NCBI GenBank assembly: GCA_030428865.1
Contig: JAUIEK010000001.1
Coordinates: forward strand, 248,001-312,000
Source of the DNA: Bacteroidia bacterium
GTDB taxonomy: Bacteria > Bacteroidota > Bacteroidia > Flavobacteriales > Flavobacteriaceae
Reading direction: 5' to 3'
DNA: 64,000 nt
Of this stretch, positions 1-8,357 are shown piece by piece (position 1 is the stretch's first letter; each line of letters begins with the position of its first letter). The notes beneath the pieces were generated by a model. That model did no database searches, had not been told where the DNA came from, and saw only the letters and a list, made by a program, of their open reading frames with translations. Position numbers and translations under genes: made by a program.

Positions 1-546
1 GGAGAGTTAGCAGCAAAAGGACAGGAGTTATTATTTAATTTTATTGAAAATTTATCAACTCCAGTAATCGCAGCAATTAATGGTTTTGCTTTAGGAGGAG
101 GACTTGAGTTAGCCATGGCTTGTCATTTTAGAATCGCATCTGACAATGCAAAAATGGGCTTACCAGAAGTTTCGCTAGGAGTGATTCCTGGTTATGGAGG
201 TACTCAACGATTACCACAATTAGTAGGAAAAGGAAAAGCAATGGAACTAATTATGACAGCAGGAATGATTTCTGCTGAAGAAGCTTTACAATCAAGATTG
301 ATAAATCACGTTACAACACAAGAAGAGTTACTACCTCTAGCAAAAAAACTTTCAGAAAAAATCATGAAAAATTCTTCTGTAGCAATTGCTGCAGCAATTA
401 ATGCAATCAATGCTTCATATACAGACGGAGTAGATGGATATGATGTTGAGATTGGTGAATTTGGAAATTGTTTTGGAACAGAAGATTTTAAAGAAGGAAC
501 AACTGCTTTCTTAGAAAAAAGAAAACCAAATTTTCCTGGAAAATAA
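1..546 (+). CDS. enoyl-CoA hydratase/isomerase (crotonase family), 5' truncated
   Basis: Cytoplasmic crotonase-fold enzyme that adds water to trans-2-enoyl-CoA in fatty-acid beta-oxidation or a related CoA pathway. The reading frame is open from base 1 (it begins G-E-L-A-A-K) and runs to TAA at 544-546, so about the first third, including the N-terminal part of the CoA site, lies outside the window. The oxyanion segment GFALGGGLELAMACHFRIAS and the second segment PEVSLGVIPGYGGTQRL are both present. Each carries the glutamate that serves as acid/base in active hydratases, so this is probably a true hydratase rather than an isomerase-only member. The C-terminal helical trimerisation region is complete. 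An internal ATG at 115 lies inside the conserved core and is not the real start. Substrate specificity cannot be read from sequence. Confidence 0.93.
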   Translation, partial: GELAAKGQELLFNFIENLSTPVIAAINGFALGGGLELAMACHFRIASDNAKMGLPEVSLGVIPGYGGTQRLPQLVGKGKAMELIMTAGMISAEEALQSRLINHVTTQEELLPLAKKLSEKIMKNSSVAIAAAINAINASYTDGVDGYDVEIGEFGNCFGTEDFKEGTTAFLEKRKPNFPGK

Positions 547-550
547 ATAA

Positions 551-1213
551 TTATACTTTTCCATTCCATTCATCATAGAACTGAGCTAAAAAACTTTCCA
601 TGAACTCATGGCGTTTTTCAGCAAGTTTCTTTCCTGTCTTCGTATTCATTTTATCTTTTAGCAATAAAAGCTTTTCGTAAAAATGGTTGATAGAAGGTGC
701 TGTCGAATTTTTATATTCTTCTTTTGTTAGATTAGGGTTAGGAGGCATGGCGGGATTGTATAGAGCTCGATTTTTATATCCTCCATAATTAAAGCAGCGA
801 GCAATTCCTACAGCACCAATTGCATCTAGTCTGTCAGCATCTTGAACTACATTTAGCTCTGCTGATTGAAAGTCCTTTTTATTTTTACTAGCCAAAGAAG
901 ATTTGAACGAGATATGTTTAATAATGTTTTCGATGTGTTGTATAATGGCTTCATCTACTTGTTCTTTTTCTAAAAAAATTCGTGCTTTTTTAGGACCTAA
1001 AGATTCATCACCATTATGAAATTTCGCATCAGCAATATCATGTAATAAAGCTCCTAGAGAAACAACAAAAATATCCACATTCTCTTCTTCAGAAATTAAT
1101 AAGGCATTTTTATAAACACGTTCTATATGAAACCAATCATGTCCACCTTCGGCATCTTTTAGTGTTTGTTTTACAAATGCAATTGTGTTTTTAATAATTC
1201 TTTGCTTTTCCAT
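551..1213 (-). CDS. HD-domain phosphohydrolase (YedJ-like)
   Basis: A 220-residue soluble HD-superfamily metal-dependent phosphohydrolase. The metal-binding pattern is visible: H25-D-W-F-H29 near the N-terminus, the H-D doublet at residues 58-59 in LLHDIAD, and the downstream DADRLDAIGAVGIARC block with its aspartate. This arrangement matches the uncharacterised YedJ/YpgQ-type hydrolases. Some relatives cleave nucleotides, but the substrate here is unknown. It converges on the enoyl-CoA hydratase gene (5 nt apart) and lies downstream of the bacilliredoxin gene on the same strand, separated from it by a terminator hairpin. The ATG at 1213 gives a start that fits the family. Confidence 0.85.
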   Translation of the reverse strand: MEKQRIIKNTIAFVKQTLKDAEGGHDWFHIERVYKNALLISEEENVDIFVVSLGALLHDIADAKFHNGDESLGPKKARIFLEKEQVDEAIIQHIENIIKHISFKSSLASKNKKDFQSAELNVVQDADRLDAIGAVGIARCFNYGGYKNRALYNPAMPPNPNLTKEEYKNSTAPSINHFYEKLLLLKDKMNTKTGKKLAEKRHEFMESFLAQFYDEWNGKV

Positions 1214-1221
1214 AAATTAAA

Positions 1222-1250
1222 ACAAAAAATCCACTCGTTTTGAGTGGATT
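1222..1250 (-). terminator. Rho-independent terminator after bacilliredoxin gene
   Basis: Perfect 9-bp stem (AATCCACTC / GAGTGGATT, 1228-1236 and 1242-1250). Read on the minus strand it is followed by a run of six T. It lies 15 nt past the bacilliredoxin stop and just before the HD gene start. Confidence 0.8.
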
Positions 1251-1265
1251 CGTATTTTAAGTAGA

Positions 1266-1676
1266 TTAACAAAACTCTTCGTAGGCACTTGCTAAGTTTT
1301 CTGCAATCATTTGTGCAGATCTTCCTTCAATATGATGACGCTCTAGCATATGCACCAATTCACCATCCTTAAACAAGGCAACAGCAGGTGAAGATGGCGG
1401 AAACGGAACCATATATTCTCTTGCTTTGGCGGTAGACTCTTTATCTACTCCTGCAAAAACAGTAGTTAAATAATCAGGTTTTTTATTGTTGTGCAAAGAA
1501 GCAAGTGTTCCAGGTCTAGCAGTTCCTGCAGCACATCCGCAAACAGAATTTATCATTACCAAAGTAGTTCCTTTTTTGGCAATTGCACTATCTACATCTT
1601 CAGCTGTATGTAAAGCTTTAAAACCATTGCTGGTTAATTCTTCTTGCATGGGTTTTACTAATTCTTCAGGATACAT
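1266..1676 (-). CDS. bacilliredoxin, BrxA/BrxB (YphP/YqiW) family
   Basis: A 136-residue thioredoxin-fold protein of the bacilliredoxin family, which removes bacillithiol (or another low-molecular-weight thiol) from S-thiolated proteins. The characteristic C-G-C motif is at residues 46-48 (NSVCGCAAGTARPG). The rest of the fold is also conserved: an N-terminal MYPEELVKPMQEELT segment and a VALFKDGELVHMLERHHIEG C-terminal segment. A promoter-like TATCTTTG lies 23-30 nt upstream on this strand, back to back with the promoter of the TerB/J-domain gene. Some Bacteroidota are reported to make bacillithiol, but no biosynthesis genes are in this window, so the in vivo thiol is inferred. Confidence 0.9.
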   Translation of the reverse strand: MYPEELVKPMQEELTSNGFKALHTAEDVDSAIAKKGTTLVMINSVCGCAAGTARPGTLASLHNNKKPDYLTTVFAGVDKESTAKAREYMVPFPPSSPAVALFKDGELVHMLERHHIEGRSAQMIAENLASAYEEFC

Positions 1677-1698
1677 ATTTTAAGAAAATTTTAGAGCA

Positions 1699-1706
1699 CA
1701 AAGATA
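1699..1706 (-). promoter_or_regulatory. -7 element for bacilliredoxin gene
   Basis: TATCTTTG on the minus strand fits the Bacteroidota TAnnTTTG consensus. The predicted transcript would start about 16 nt before the ATG at 1676. No clear -33 element. Confidence 0.5.
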
Positions 1707-1730
1707 CAGATTATAAAGCAATCAAAACAG

Positions 1731-1738
1731 TATCTTTG
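1731..1738 (+). promoter_or_regulatory. -7 element for TerB/J-domain gene
   Basis: TATCTTTG on the plus strand, 20 nt before the ATG at 1758. It is divergent from the matching element at 1699-1706. Confidence 0.5.
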
Positions 1739-1757
1739 GAAATCAGAACGATAAGAA

Positions 1758-2513
1758 ATGAGAAGTTTTACAAAGTGGTTAGGAGCAGGTGTAGGGTTTA
1801 CTTTTGGAGGACCAATAGGCGCCATAATAGGTTTTGCGGCAGGAACAATTATTGATGCATATACAAAAGAAGATTTTGAAAGAGAAGCGAAAAGATACTA
1901 CCACGGTGCCAGTTCAGAATCAGAAAAAACACTTCCTGGAGATTTTGAAATTAGTTTGTTAATTCTCGCAGCTGTCGTTATAAAATCTGATGGGAAAGTA
2001 GACCAAAGAGAGCTTAATTTCGTTCGATCACAATTTGTAAACATGTACGGAAAAGAACGAGCAAACCATGCTTTCAAGTTGTTTAAAGAAATTATAAACA
2101 AAGAAGTTTCTGTTAGAAAAGTTTGTTTACAAATACGTCAACACATGGCGCATGCCTCAAGATTACAATTAGTTCATTTTTTGTTTGGTATTGCAAAGGC
2201 AGATCAATTTGTATCAGAATCAGAAATTGAAGCAATCAGAAAAATTGCAGGTTACTTATATATCAACAATAATGATTTTGAGTCGATAAAAGCAATGTTT
2301 CATAAAACATCAGATTCGGCTTACAGGATTTTGGAAATAGATCAATCTGTTTCTAATGAAGAAGTTAAGAGAGCCTATAGAAAAATGGCTAAAAAATATC
2401 ATCCAGATAAATTACAGAGCTTAGGAGAAGAACACCTTAAAGGAGCGCAGCAGAAATTTCAACAAATTCAAGCTGCTTATGAGACGATTAAAAAAGAACG
2501 AGGTTTGCCATAA
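1758..2513 (+). CDS. TerB-domain plus DnaJ-domain co-chaperone (DjlA-like)
   Basis: A 251-residue protein in three parts. Residues 1-35 are a glycine-rich, hydrophobic helix (GVGFTFGGPIGAIIGFAAG) that looks like a membrane anchor or glycine zipper. Residues about 55-170 form a TerB-like helical domain that includes DGKVDQRELNFV. Residues about 185-251 are a J domain with the H-P-D motif at 215-217 (KKYHPDKL). The order anchor-TerB-J is that of DjlA, a membrane-associated DnaJ-type partner that stimulates DnaK ATPase. No DnaK gene is nearby. The client is unknown; the role as a J-protein is secure because the HPD tripeptide is intact. Confidence 0.9.
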   Translation: MRSFTKWLGAGVGFTFGGPIGAIIGFAAGTIIDAYTKEDFEREAKRYYHGASSESEKTLPGDFEISLLILAAVVIKSDGKVDQRELNFVRSQFVNMYGKERANHAFKLFKEIINKEVSVRKVCLQIRQHMAHASRLQLVHFLFGIAKADQFVSESEIEAIRKIAGYLYINNNDFESIKAMFHKTSDSAYRILEIDQSVSNEEVKRAYRKMAKKYHPDKLQSLGEEHLKGAQQKFQQIQAAYETIKKERGLP

Positions 2514-2537
2514 ACCGTTATTTTTGTAGTACTTACC

Positions 2538-2583
2538 CTTTTGATTCCTCATAAAATATGTATTTTCGCATTCTTATAAGAAT
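2538..2583 (+). promoter_or_regulatory. ileS promoter region with 14-bp palindrome
   Basis: TTTTG (2539-2543) and TATTTTCG (2561-2568, one mismatch to TAnnTTTG) are spaced 17 nt apart. They are followed by the perfect palindrome ATTCTTATAAGAAT (2570-2583), which covers the expected transcription start. Confidence 0.4.
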
Positions 2584-2592
2584 TTGTGATTT

Positions 2593-5500
2593 ATGAGCGC
2601 AAAGTTTCCTGAATATAAAGGACTTGATTTATCAAACGTAGCAAAAGAAATTCTTGGCTATTGGCAAGAGAATAATATTTTTGAAAAGAGTGTGACTTCT
2701 CGAGAAGGAAAGCCTCCTTTTGTGTTTTTTGAAGGACCACCATCAGCAAACGGTCTGCCTGGAGTTCATCATGTTTTGGCACGTGCCATTAAAGATATTT
2801 TTCCTCGTTATAAAACCATGAAGGGATTTCAGGTAAAGCGTAAAGCAGGCTGGGATACGCATGGCTTACCTATTGAATTAGGAGTTGAAAAAGAACTAGG
2901 AATCACAAAAGAAGATATTGGTAAAACCATTTCTGTTGAAGAATACAATGCTGCTTGTAGAAAGGCAGTAATGCGCTACACAGACATTTGGAATGATTTA
3001 ACACAAAAAATGGGCTATTGGGTAAATATGGACGATCCGTACATTACCTACGAACCCAAATATATGGAATCTGTTTGGTGGCTGTTAAAACAGATTTATG
3101 ACAAGAACTTGTTGTACAAAGGGTATACAATTCAGCCGTATTCTCCAAAAGCAGGAACAGGGTTAAGTTCACATGAATTAAATCAGCCAGGAACGTATCA
3201 AGATGTTACAGATACCACAATCGTTGCACAATTTAAGGCTATTGATAAAACCCTTCCAGACTTTTTACAAAACGAAGGAACAATTCATTTTTTAGCTTGG
3301 ACAACTACTCCTTGGACATTGCCAAGTAATACCGCATTAACTGTTGGGCCTAAAATTAATTATGTTTTAGTTGAAACTTATAATCAATACACTTTTGAAC
3401 CTATTAAAGTAGTGTTGGCAAAAAACTTGGTTTCTAAACAGTTTACAGGAAAGTACAAAGCAGCAGCAGATCGAAAAGACATTGTAAGCTACAATAAAGA
3501 GGATAAAAAGATTCCTTTCTATGTTCTAAAAGAATTTGTTGGAAAAGATTTAGTTGGAATTCGCTATGGGCAATTGCTAGATTTTGTGCTTCCTAATGAC
3601 AATCCACAAGATGCTTTTAGAGTAATTTCTGGTGATTTTGTAACTACCGAAGATGGAACAGGAATTGTGCATACAGCGCCTACTTTTGGTGCAGATGATG
3701 CCTTGGTGGCAAAACAAGCTACGCCGGAAGTGCCGCCAATGTTAGTAAAAGACGAAAGTGGGAATTTGGTTCCGTTAGTAGATTTACAAGGACGATTTAG
3801 ACCCGAAGTTGGGGAGTTTGGAGGAAAATATGTAAAGAATGAATATTACAATGAAGGTGAGGCTCCAGAAAAATCGGTTGATGTTGAGATTGCAATCAAA
3901 TTAAAGATAGAAAACAAAGCATTTAAAGTAGAAAAATACAAGCATAGCTATCCAAACTGTTGGAGAACCGATAAACCCATATTGTATTATCCTCTTGATT
4001 CTTGGTTTATCAAAATTACGGAGGTAAAAGATCGCATGCATGAGCTGAATAATACAATTAATTGGAAACCAAAATCAACAGGAGAAGGTCGTTTTGGAAA
4101 TTGGTTAGCCAATGCAAATGATTGGAACTTATCTCGTTCAAGATATTGGGGAATTCCGCTTCCTATCTGGCGAACAGAAGATAAACAAGAAGAGATATGT
4201 ATTGGGTCAGTTGCTGAATTGAAAGGTGAAATTGTAAAAGCAGTTGAGGTTGGCGTTATGAAAGAAGATATCTTTTCAGATTTTAGAATAGGAGATCTAT
4301 CAGATGAAAACTATGCAACTATTGATTTGCATAAAAACATTGTAGATCAAATTGTGTTAGTTTCTCCATCAGGAAAACCAATGAAGCGTGAAAGTGACTT
4401 GATTGATGTTTGGTTTGATTCTGGTTCCATGCCTTATGCACAATGGCATTATCCGTTTGAAAATAAAGAATTGATTGATGAGAACAAATCTTTTCCTGCT
4501 GATTTTATTGCAGAAGGAGTAGATCAAACTCGTGGTTGGTTTTACACATTGCACGCAATTGGAACCATGGTTTTTGATTCCGTTGCTTATAAAAATGTAG
4601 TTTCCAATGGATTGGTGCTAGATAAAAACGGACAAAAGATGTCTAAGCGTTTGGGCAATGCTGTAGATCCGTTTGAAACCTTATCAAAATATGGAGCAGA
4701 TGCTACACGTTGGTATATGATTGCCAATGCAAATCCTTGGGACAACTTAAAGTTTGATGTTGATGGAATAGAAGAGATAAAGCGTAAATTCTTTGGAACT
4801 TTATACAACACATATTCATTCTTTGCTTTGTATGCAAACGTAGATGGATTTTCGTATTCTGAAGAAAATATTCCTTTAAAAGAAAGAACAGAGTTAGATC
4901 GTTGGATTTTGTCAGAGTTGCACACACTGATTAAAAAGGTGGATGGATTTTATCAAGATTATGAACCCACTAAAGCAGCCAGAGCAATTTCAGATTTTAC
5001 TCAAGATTACTTAAGTAATTGGTATGTTAGATTAGGCAGAAGAAGGTTTTGGAAAGGAGAATACCAAAAAGATAAAATAGCGGCCTACCAAACATTGTAT
5101 ACTTGTATGGTTACGATTGCTAAATTAGGAGCGCCGATTGCCCCTTTTTATATGGATCAATTATATAAAGATTTGAATTCTATTACAGGAAAAGAATCTT
5201 TTGAAAGTGTGCATTTATCAGAATTCCCTGTTTTTGATAATTCATTTATAGATAAAACGCTTGAACGAAAGATGGAGAACGCGCAAACCATTTCTTCTTT
5301 AGTGCTATCACTCAGAGCAAAAGAAAAGATAAAAGTGCGTCAGCCATTACGTAAAATAATGATTCCGGTTGATAGTGTTTCCCAAAAAGAAGAAATATTA
5401 GCTGTGGCCGACTTGATAAAGCACGAGGTAAATATTAAAGAAATCGAGCTGTTAGAAGATGCTTCTGATGTACTAGTAAAACAAATAAAACCAAATTTTA

Positions 5501-5997
5501 AAGTACTTGGGCCAAAGTTTGGGAAAGATATAAAATTGATTTCTAGTGCAATACAAAAATTTACGCAAGAACACATTGCAAAAATTGAGGAAGAAGATAA
5601 AATAGAAATAGAAATTAATGGAAATTTGATTACCTTAGAACGCACTGATGTAGAGATTTACTCAAAAGATATTGAAGGATGGCTTGTGGCAAATGAAGGG
5701 AAAATGACTGTTGCTTTAGACATTACCATTACAGATGATTTGAAGCAAGAAGGTGTTGCCAGAGAGTTAGTAAATCGAATTCAGAATGCAAGAAAAGATG
5801 CTGGTTTTGAAGTTACAGATAAAATAAAACTAACGATTTTAAAGTTAGATGAGTTGGAACAATCAATTAATAGTAACAAAGACTATATTATGAGAGAAAC
5901 ATTAACTGAGGATTTGGTGTTTGTTGATAACGTTTCAGAAGGGATTGATATAGAGTTTGATGCTATTAAAAGTAAAATAGCAATACAAAAAATATAA
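2593..5997 (+). CDS. ileS: isoleucyl-tRNA synthetase
   Basis: A 1134-residue class I aminoacyl-tRNA synthetase that charges tRNA-Ile. The HIGH motif appears as G-V-H-H (residues 57-60, in PPSANGLPGVHHVLAR), as is usual in Bacteroidota. KMSKR is exact at 682-686. Between them lies the CP1 editing domain, containing TWTTTPWTLPSNTAL-type residues and GTGIVHTAPTFGADD. The C-terminal anticodon-binding part has no paired CxxC zinc motif, so this is the longer, eukaryote-like (IleS2) form rather than the E. coli form. It is followed after 4 nt by a DksA-like gene, clearly one transcript. The start ATG at 2593 gives the standard N-terminus. Identity is certain; the IleS2 assignment is from length and the missing zinc finger. 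Confidence 0.97.
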   Translation: MSAKFPEYKGLDLSNVAKEILGYWQENNIFEKSVTSREGKPPFVFFEGPPSANGLPGVHHVLARAIKDIFPRYKTMKGFQVKRKAGWDTHGLPIELGVEKELGITKEDIGKTISVEEYNAACRKAVMRYTDIWNDLTQKMGYWVNMDDPYITYEPKYMESVWWLLKQIYDKNLLYKGYTIQPYSPKAGTGLSSHELNQPGTYQDVTDTTIVAQFKAIDKTLPDFLQNEGTIHFLAWTTTPWTLPSNTALTVGPKINYVLVETYNQYTFEPIKVVLAKNLVSKQFTGKYKAAADRKDIVSYNKEDKKIPFYVLKEFVGKDLVGIRYGQLLDFVLPNDNPQDAFRVISGDFVTTEDGTGIVHTAPTFGADDALVAKQATPEVPPMLVKDESGNLVPLVDLQGRFRPEVGEFGGKYVKNEYYNEGEAPEKSVDVEIAIKLKIENKAFKVEKYKHSYPNCWRTDKPILYYPLDSWFIKITEVKDRMHELNNTINWKPKSTGEGRFGNWLANANDWNLSRSRYWGIPLPIWRTEDKQEEICIGSVAELKGEIVKAVEVGVMKEDIFSDFRIGDLSDENYATIDLHKNIVDQIVLVSPSGKPMKRESDLIDVWFDSGSMPYAQWHYPFENKELIDENKSFPADFIAEGVDQTRGWFYTLHAIGTMVFDSVAYKNVVSNGLVLDKNGQKMSKRLGNAVDPFETLSKYGADATRWYMIANANPWDNLKFDVDGIEEIKRKFFGTLYNTYSFFALYANVDGFSYSEENIPLKERTELDRWILSELHTLIKKVDGFYQDYEPTKAARAISDFTQDYLSNWYVRLGRRRFWKGEYQKDKIAAYQTLYTCMVTIAKLGAPIAPFYMDQLYKDLNSITGKESFESVHLSEFPVFDNSFIDKTLERKMENAQTISSLVLSLRAKEKIKVRQPLRKIMIPVDSVSQKEEILAVADLIKHEVNIKEIELLEDASDVLVKQIKPNFKVLGPKFGKDIKLISSAIQKFTQEHIAKIEEEDKIEIEINGNLITLERTDVEIYSKDIEGWLVANEGKMTVALDITITDDLKQEGVARELVNRIQNARKDAGFEVTDKIKLTILKLDELEQSINSNKDYIMRETLTEDLVFVDNVSEGIDIEFDAIKSKIAIQKI

Positions 5998-6001
5998 GAT
6001 T

Positions 6002-6382
6002 ATGGAAGATTTGAAAACAAGATACTCTGATGAAGATTTGAAAGAGTTTAAAGGAATTATCTTAAGCAAAATTGAACGTGCAGAGGAAGACCTAGCGCTT
6101 CTAAAAAGTTCATATATGAATGGTAGTAATAATGGAACGGATGATACTTCTCCCCAGTTTAAATCCTTTGAAGAAGGATCTGAGACTATGAGTAAAGAGT
6201 CTAATGTACAATTAGCCATTCGTCAAGAAAAATTCATAAGAGATTTAAAAAATGCGTTAATCCGTATAGAGAACAAAACCTATGGAATTTGTAGAGTTAC
6301 GGGCAAACTAATTCAAAAAGAACGATTAAAGCTTGTACCTCATGCAACACTTAGTATTGAAGCGAAAAAGCAGCAGAAATAG
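6002..6382 (+). CDS. TraR/DksA family protein with degenerate zinc finger
   Basis: A 126-residue protein with an N-terminal coiled-coil region (residues 1-90) and a C-terminal DksA/TraR finger region (YGICRVTGKLIQKERLKLVP). DksA proteins act through the RNA polymerase secondary channel, often with ppGpp. In C4-type members the finger is C-x2-C-x17-C-x2-C. Here the four positions read C97, T100, S118, A121, so only one cysteine remains and zinc binding in the classical way is not possible. The fold is probably kept without metal, as in the cysteine-poor DksA forms of other bacteria. It starts 4 nt after the ileS stop and ends at a strong bidirectional terminator, so it is co-transcribed with ileS. 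Confidence 0.88.
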   Translation: MEDLKTRYSDEDLKEFKGIILSKIERAEEDLALLKSSYMNGSNNGTDDTSPQFKSFEEGSETMSKESNVQLAIRQEKFIRDLKNALIRIENKTYGICRVTGKLIQKERLKLVPHATLSIEAKKQQK

Positions 6383-6397
6383 AAAAAATTTAAACAG

Positions 6398-6432
6398 AAA
6401 AAAAGCTACATTGAAAAATGTAGCTTTTTTTT
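6398..6432. terminator. bidirectional terminator between dksA-like and lipoprotein genes
   Basis: AAAAAAAGCTACATT / AATGTAGCTTTTTTT with a GAAA loop. A- and T-runs on both sides let it serve the converging genes on either strand. Confidence 0.85.
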
Positions 6433-6448
6433 ATTAAACTCGTAAGTC

Positions 6449-6859
6449 TTACTGACCCATTAATTTACTACCTAAATCTTGAAGCTCTTTTGTTTTAGCC
6501 TCCATGTACTTGTTTAGTTTTTCTACGTCAGAAGCAGAAAGATCTGTTAGTTCAGAAGCTTTTTGAGCAAGCTCTGTTCCTTTAGTACCTAGTTTAGAAT
6601 AGCCATCCATATCTTTGTTCTCTACAACTTTTCTGTACTCTTCCATGTACTTTTCGTAAGCATTTGCATAATCTTGAGCAGCTTGACTATCAAAATTAGG
6701 CACGTCAGCACTACTAGTTTCTTTTTTAGTTTCTTCTTTTTTCTCCTCTGCCTTCTTTTCTACTTTTTCTTCAGAAGAAGTGTCAGATTTTTTTTCTCCT
6801 TTACAAGAAGTAGCTACCATTGCAAATGCAACCATAACTGCTAAAATAACTTTTTTCAT
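6449..6859 (-). CDS. small charged lipoprotein of unknown function
   Basis: A 136-residue predicted lipoprotein. I chose the ATG at 6859 because it gives a clean type II signal peptide, MKKVILAVMVAFAMVATSC, with the lipobox cysteine at residue 19. The frame is open 36 codons further upstream but that extension has no signal-like character. After the cysteine come about 35 residues that are almost all Lys, Glu, Ser and Thr (a flexible charged tether). A helical domain of about 80 residues follows, beginning VPNFDSQAAQDYANAYEKYM and ending DLGSKLMGQ. I do not recognise a named family; similar short charged lipoproteins are common in Flavobacteriaceae. It probably sits in the periplasm, anchored to a membrane. 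Confidence 0.8.
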   Translation of the reverse strand: MKKVILAVMVAFAMVATSCKGEKKSDTSSEEKVEKKAEEKKEETKKETSSADVPNFDSQAAQDYANAYEKYMEEYRKVVENKDMDGYSKLGTKGTELAQKASELTDLSASDVEKLNKYMEAKTKELQDLGSKLMGQ

Positions 6860-6997
6860 AATTTGTGTCTTAAAAGATTGTTTAGATTCTGGTGTAAATC
6901 TAATAATTATTCGTTTATTACATACAAAAAATGTTAATTTTTTATGGTCATTCCTAAAGTGCTTCACTTTTTAAAAAGTTATACAAACTCAAAGAAT

Positions 6998-7660
6998 ATG
7001 CACTGGCTTCTTTTTTGGTTTTTTCTAGGAATACTAGAGGTTCAATGTCAGCACAAGGTGAGTAAGACCATAAATTCTACAGTAAACTATATAGATATTT
7101 TTATTGAAGATGCTGATAACCTTACAGTAATCCCTGTCAACTCAAAAAGTACCGTAAAAGTTATAATAGAAACAACAAACATTAGTTTTCACAGAATAGA
7201 ATTTAAAGAATTGAAGAGTTTGTTAAAAGTAGAATTAACCACGCACGAAGATGCATTTATGAATAATCATCAACAGACGGAAAAATTTTGTGTGATTCCA
7301 CCGAGTTATACTAACATAATAGTAGAAGTACCGATTCATAAAACAATAGCAGTTTCTGGAAAAGTATTAGATGTTCAATCTATGAGTTACCAAGGAAATT
7401 TGCAAATCAACTTAGAAAGAGGAAGTATTCGGCTGCATAAAAACTTAGGGAAAACAAAGATTACTGTTTATTCAGGTGTAGTGTACGCTTCTGTAAATGC
7501 ATATAAAGACGCATTGTTTTTAGAAACAACAAAAGGAGTTATTTCACTTAATGAAGAGGAACAAAAGTCTCCTTATAAACAAACAGGGAATCCCAATCGT
7601 TCATTGCAAGTAAATTCAATTCTCGGAAATATAGTTTTGCAATCATCCTCAAAAAAATAA
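6998..7660 (+). CDS. exported beta-rich protein, DUF4097-like
   Basis: A 220-residue protein when started at the ATG at 6998, which gives a hydrophobic N-terminal signal (MHWLLFWFFLGILEVQC). The 18 codons upstream overlap the region divergent to the lipoprotein gene and are not signal-like. The mature part alternates short beta strands (YIDIFIEDADNLTVIPV, GNLQINLERGSIRLHKNLG, YSGVVYASVNAY) in the manner of DUF4097/adhesin-like repetitive beta proteins. That assignment is by pattern only. It precedes lspA by 43 nt on the same strand, with a candidate lspA promoter in the gap. Function unknown; an envelope location is likely. Confidence 0.65.
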   Translation: MHWLLFWFFLGILEVQCQHKVSKTINSTVNYIDIFIEDADNLTVIPVNSKSTVKVIIETTNISFHRIEFKELKSLLKVELTTHEDAFMNNHQQTEKFCVIPPSYTNIIVEVPIHKTIAVSGKVLDVQSMSYQGNLQINLERGSIRLHKNLGKTKITVYSGVVYASVNAYKDALFLETTKGVISLNEEEQKSPYKQTGNPNRSLQVNSILGNIVLQSSSKK

Positions 7661-7664
7661 TCAC

Positions 7665-7672
7665 TACTTTTG
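7665..7672 (+). promoter_or_regulatory. -7 element for lspA
   Basis: TACTTTTG matches TAnnTTTG and lies 31 nt before the lspA ATG. No convincing -33 box at the usual distance. Confidence 0.4.
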
Positions 7673-7703
7673 TCAGCAAATTTTTTAACCAGCACCTCGT
7701 TAA

Positions 7704-8324
7704 ATGCCTAAGAAAAACATAGCAACTCTTACCATTCTTGTAGCTATTTTGCTAGATCAAATTGTTAAGATTTATGTAAAGACTCACTTTGCCCTATACG
7801 AGGAAGTTGAGGTTTTTAGCTGGTTTAAAATCCGTTTTGTAGAAAACAACGGAATGGCTATGGGATTGGAGTTTGGAGGAAAAATGGGAAAGCTTTTTCT
7901 TACACTTTTCAGGCTGGCGGTTGTTCCACTAATTTTTTATTGGTTGTTTGATACAATTAAAAAGAAAATATCAAATGTTGTGGTTATTGCCATTGCCTTA
8001 ATTTTTTCGGGAGCTATTGGCAACATAATAGATTCTATTTTTTATGGAGTAATGTTTAATACTCCTGCCAATGGTGTTGCCACTTTATTTCCGATAGAGC
8101 CTTATGGAGAATTATTTTATGGGAAAGTAGTTGATATGTTTTATTTTCCGATTATTAAAAATGGCCAATTTCCTAATTGGATTCCGATAGTAGGAGGCGA
8201 TACATTTACCTTTTTTAACTACATATTTAATCTTGCTGATGCTTACATTACCGTGGGCGTTGCGATATTGTTTATATTTAGTAAGCAGGCTTTTCCTAAA
8301 ACACCAAAGAAGACAGCAGAATAA
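7704..8324 (+). CDS. lspA: lipoprotein signal peptidase (signal peptidase II)
   Basis: A 206-residue inner-membrane aspartic protease that removes signal peptides from prolipoproteins after diacylglyceryl modification. Four hydrophobic segments are visible. The conserved FVENNGMAMGL block follows the first one. The two catalytic aspartates are in SGAIGNIIDSIFYG and NYIFNLADAYITVG. It is longer than the roughly 165-residue enterobacterial enzyme because of a loop of about 45 residues between the aspartates (VMFNTPANGVATLFPIEPYG and on), normal for Bacteroidota. It acts on the many lipoproteins in this window (GldD, the metal-binding lipoprotein, the 6.4-kb lipoprotein). uvrC follows after 33 nt. 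Confidence 0.95.
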   Translation: MPKKNIATLTILVAILLDQIVKIYVKTHFALYEEVEVFSWFKIRFVENNGMAMGLEFGGKMGKLFLTLFRLAVVPLIFYWLFDTIKKKISNVVVIAIALIFSGAIGNIIDSIFYGVMFNTPANGVATLFPIEPYGELFYGKVVDMFYFPIIKNGQFPNWIPIVGGDTFTFFNYIFNLADAYITVGVAILFIFSKQAFPKTPKKTAE

Positions 8325-8357
8325 AAAAATCTTCTGAAAATCTGTTACCTTAGCTGT

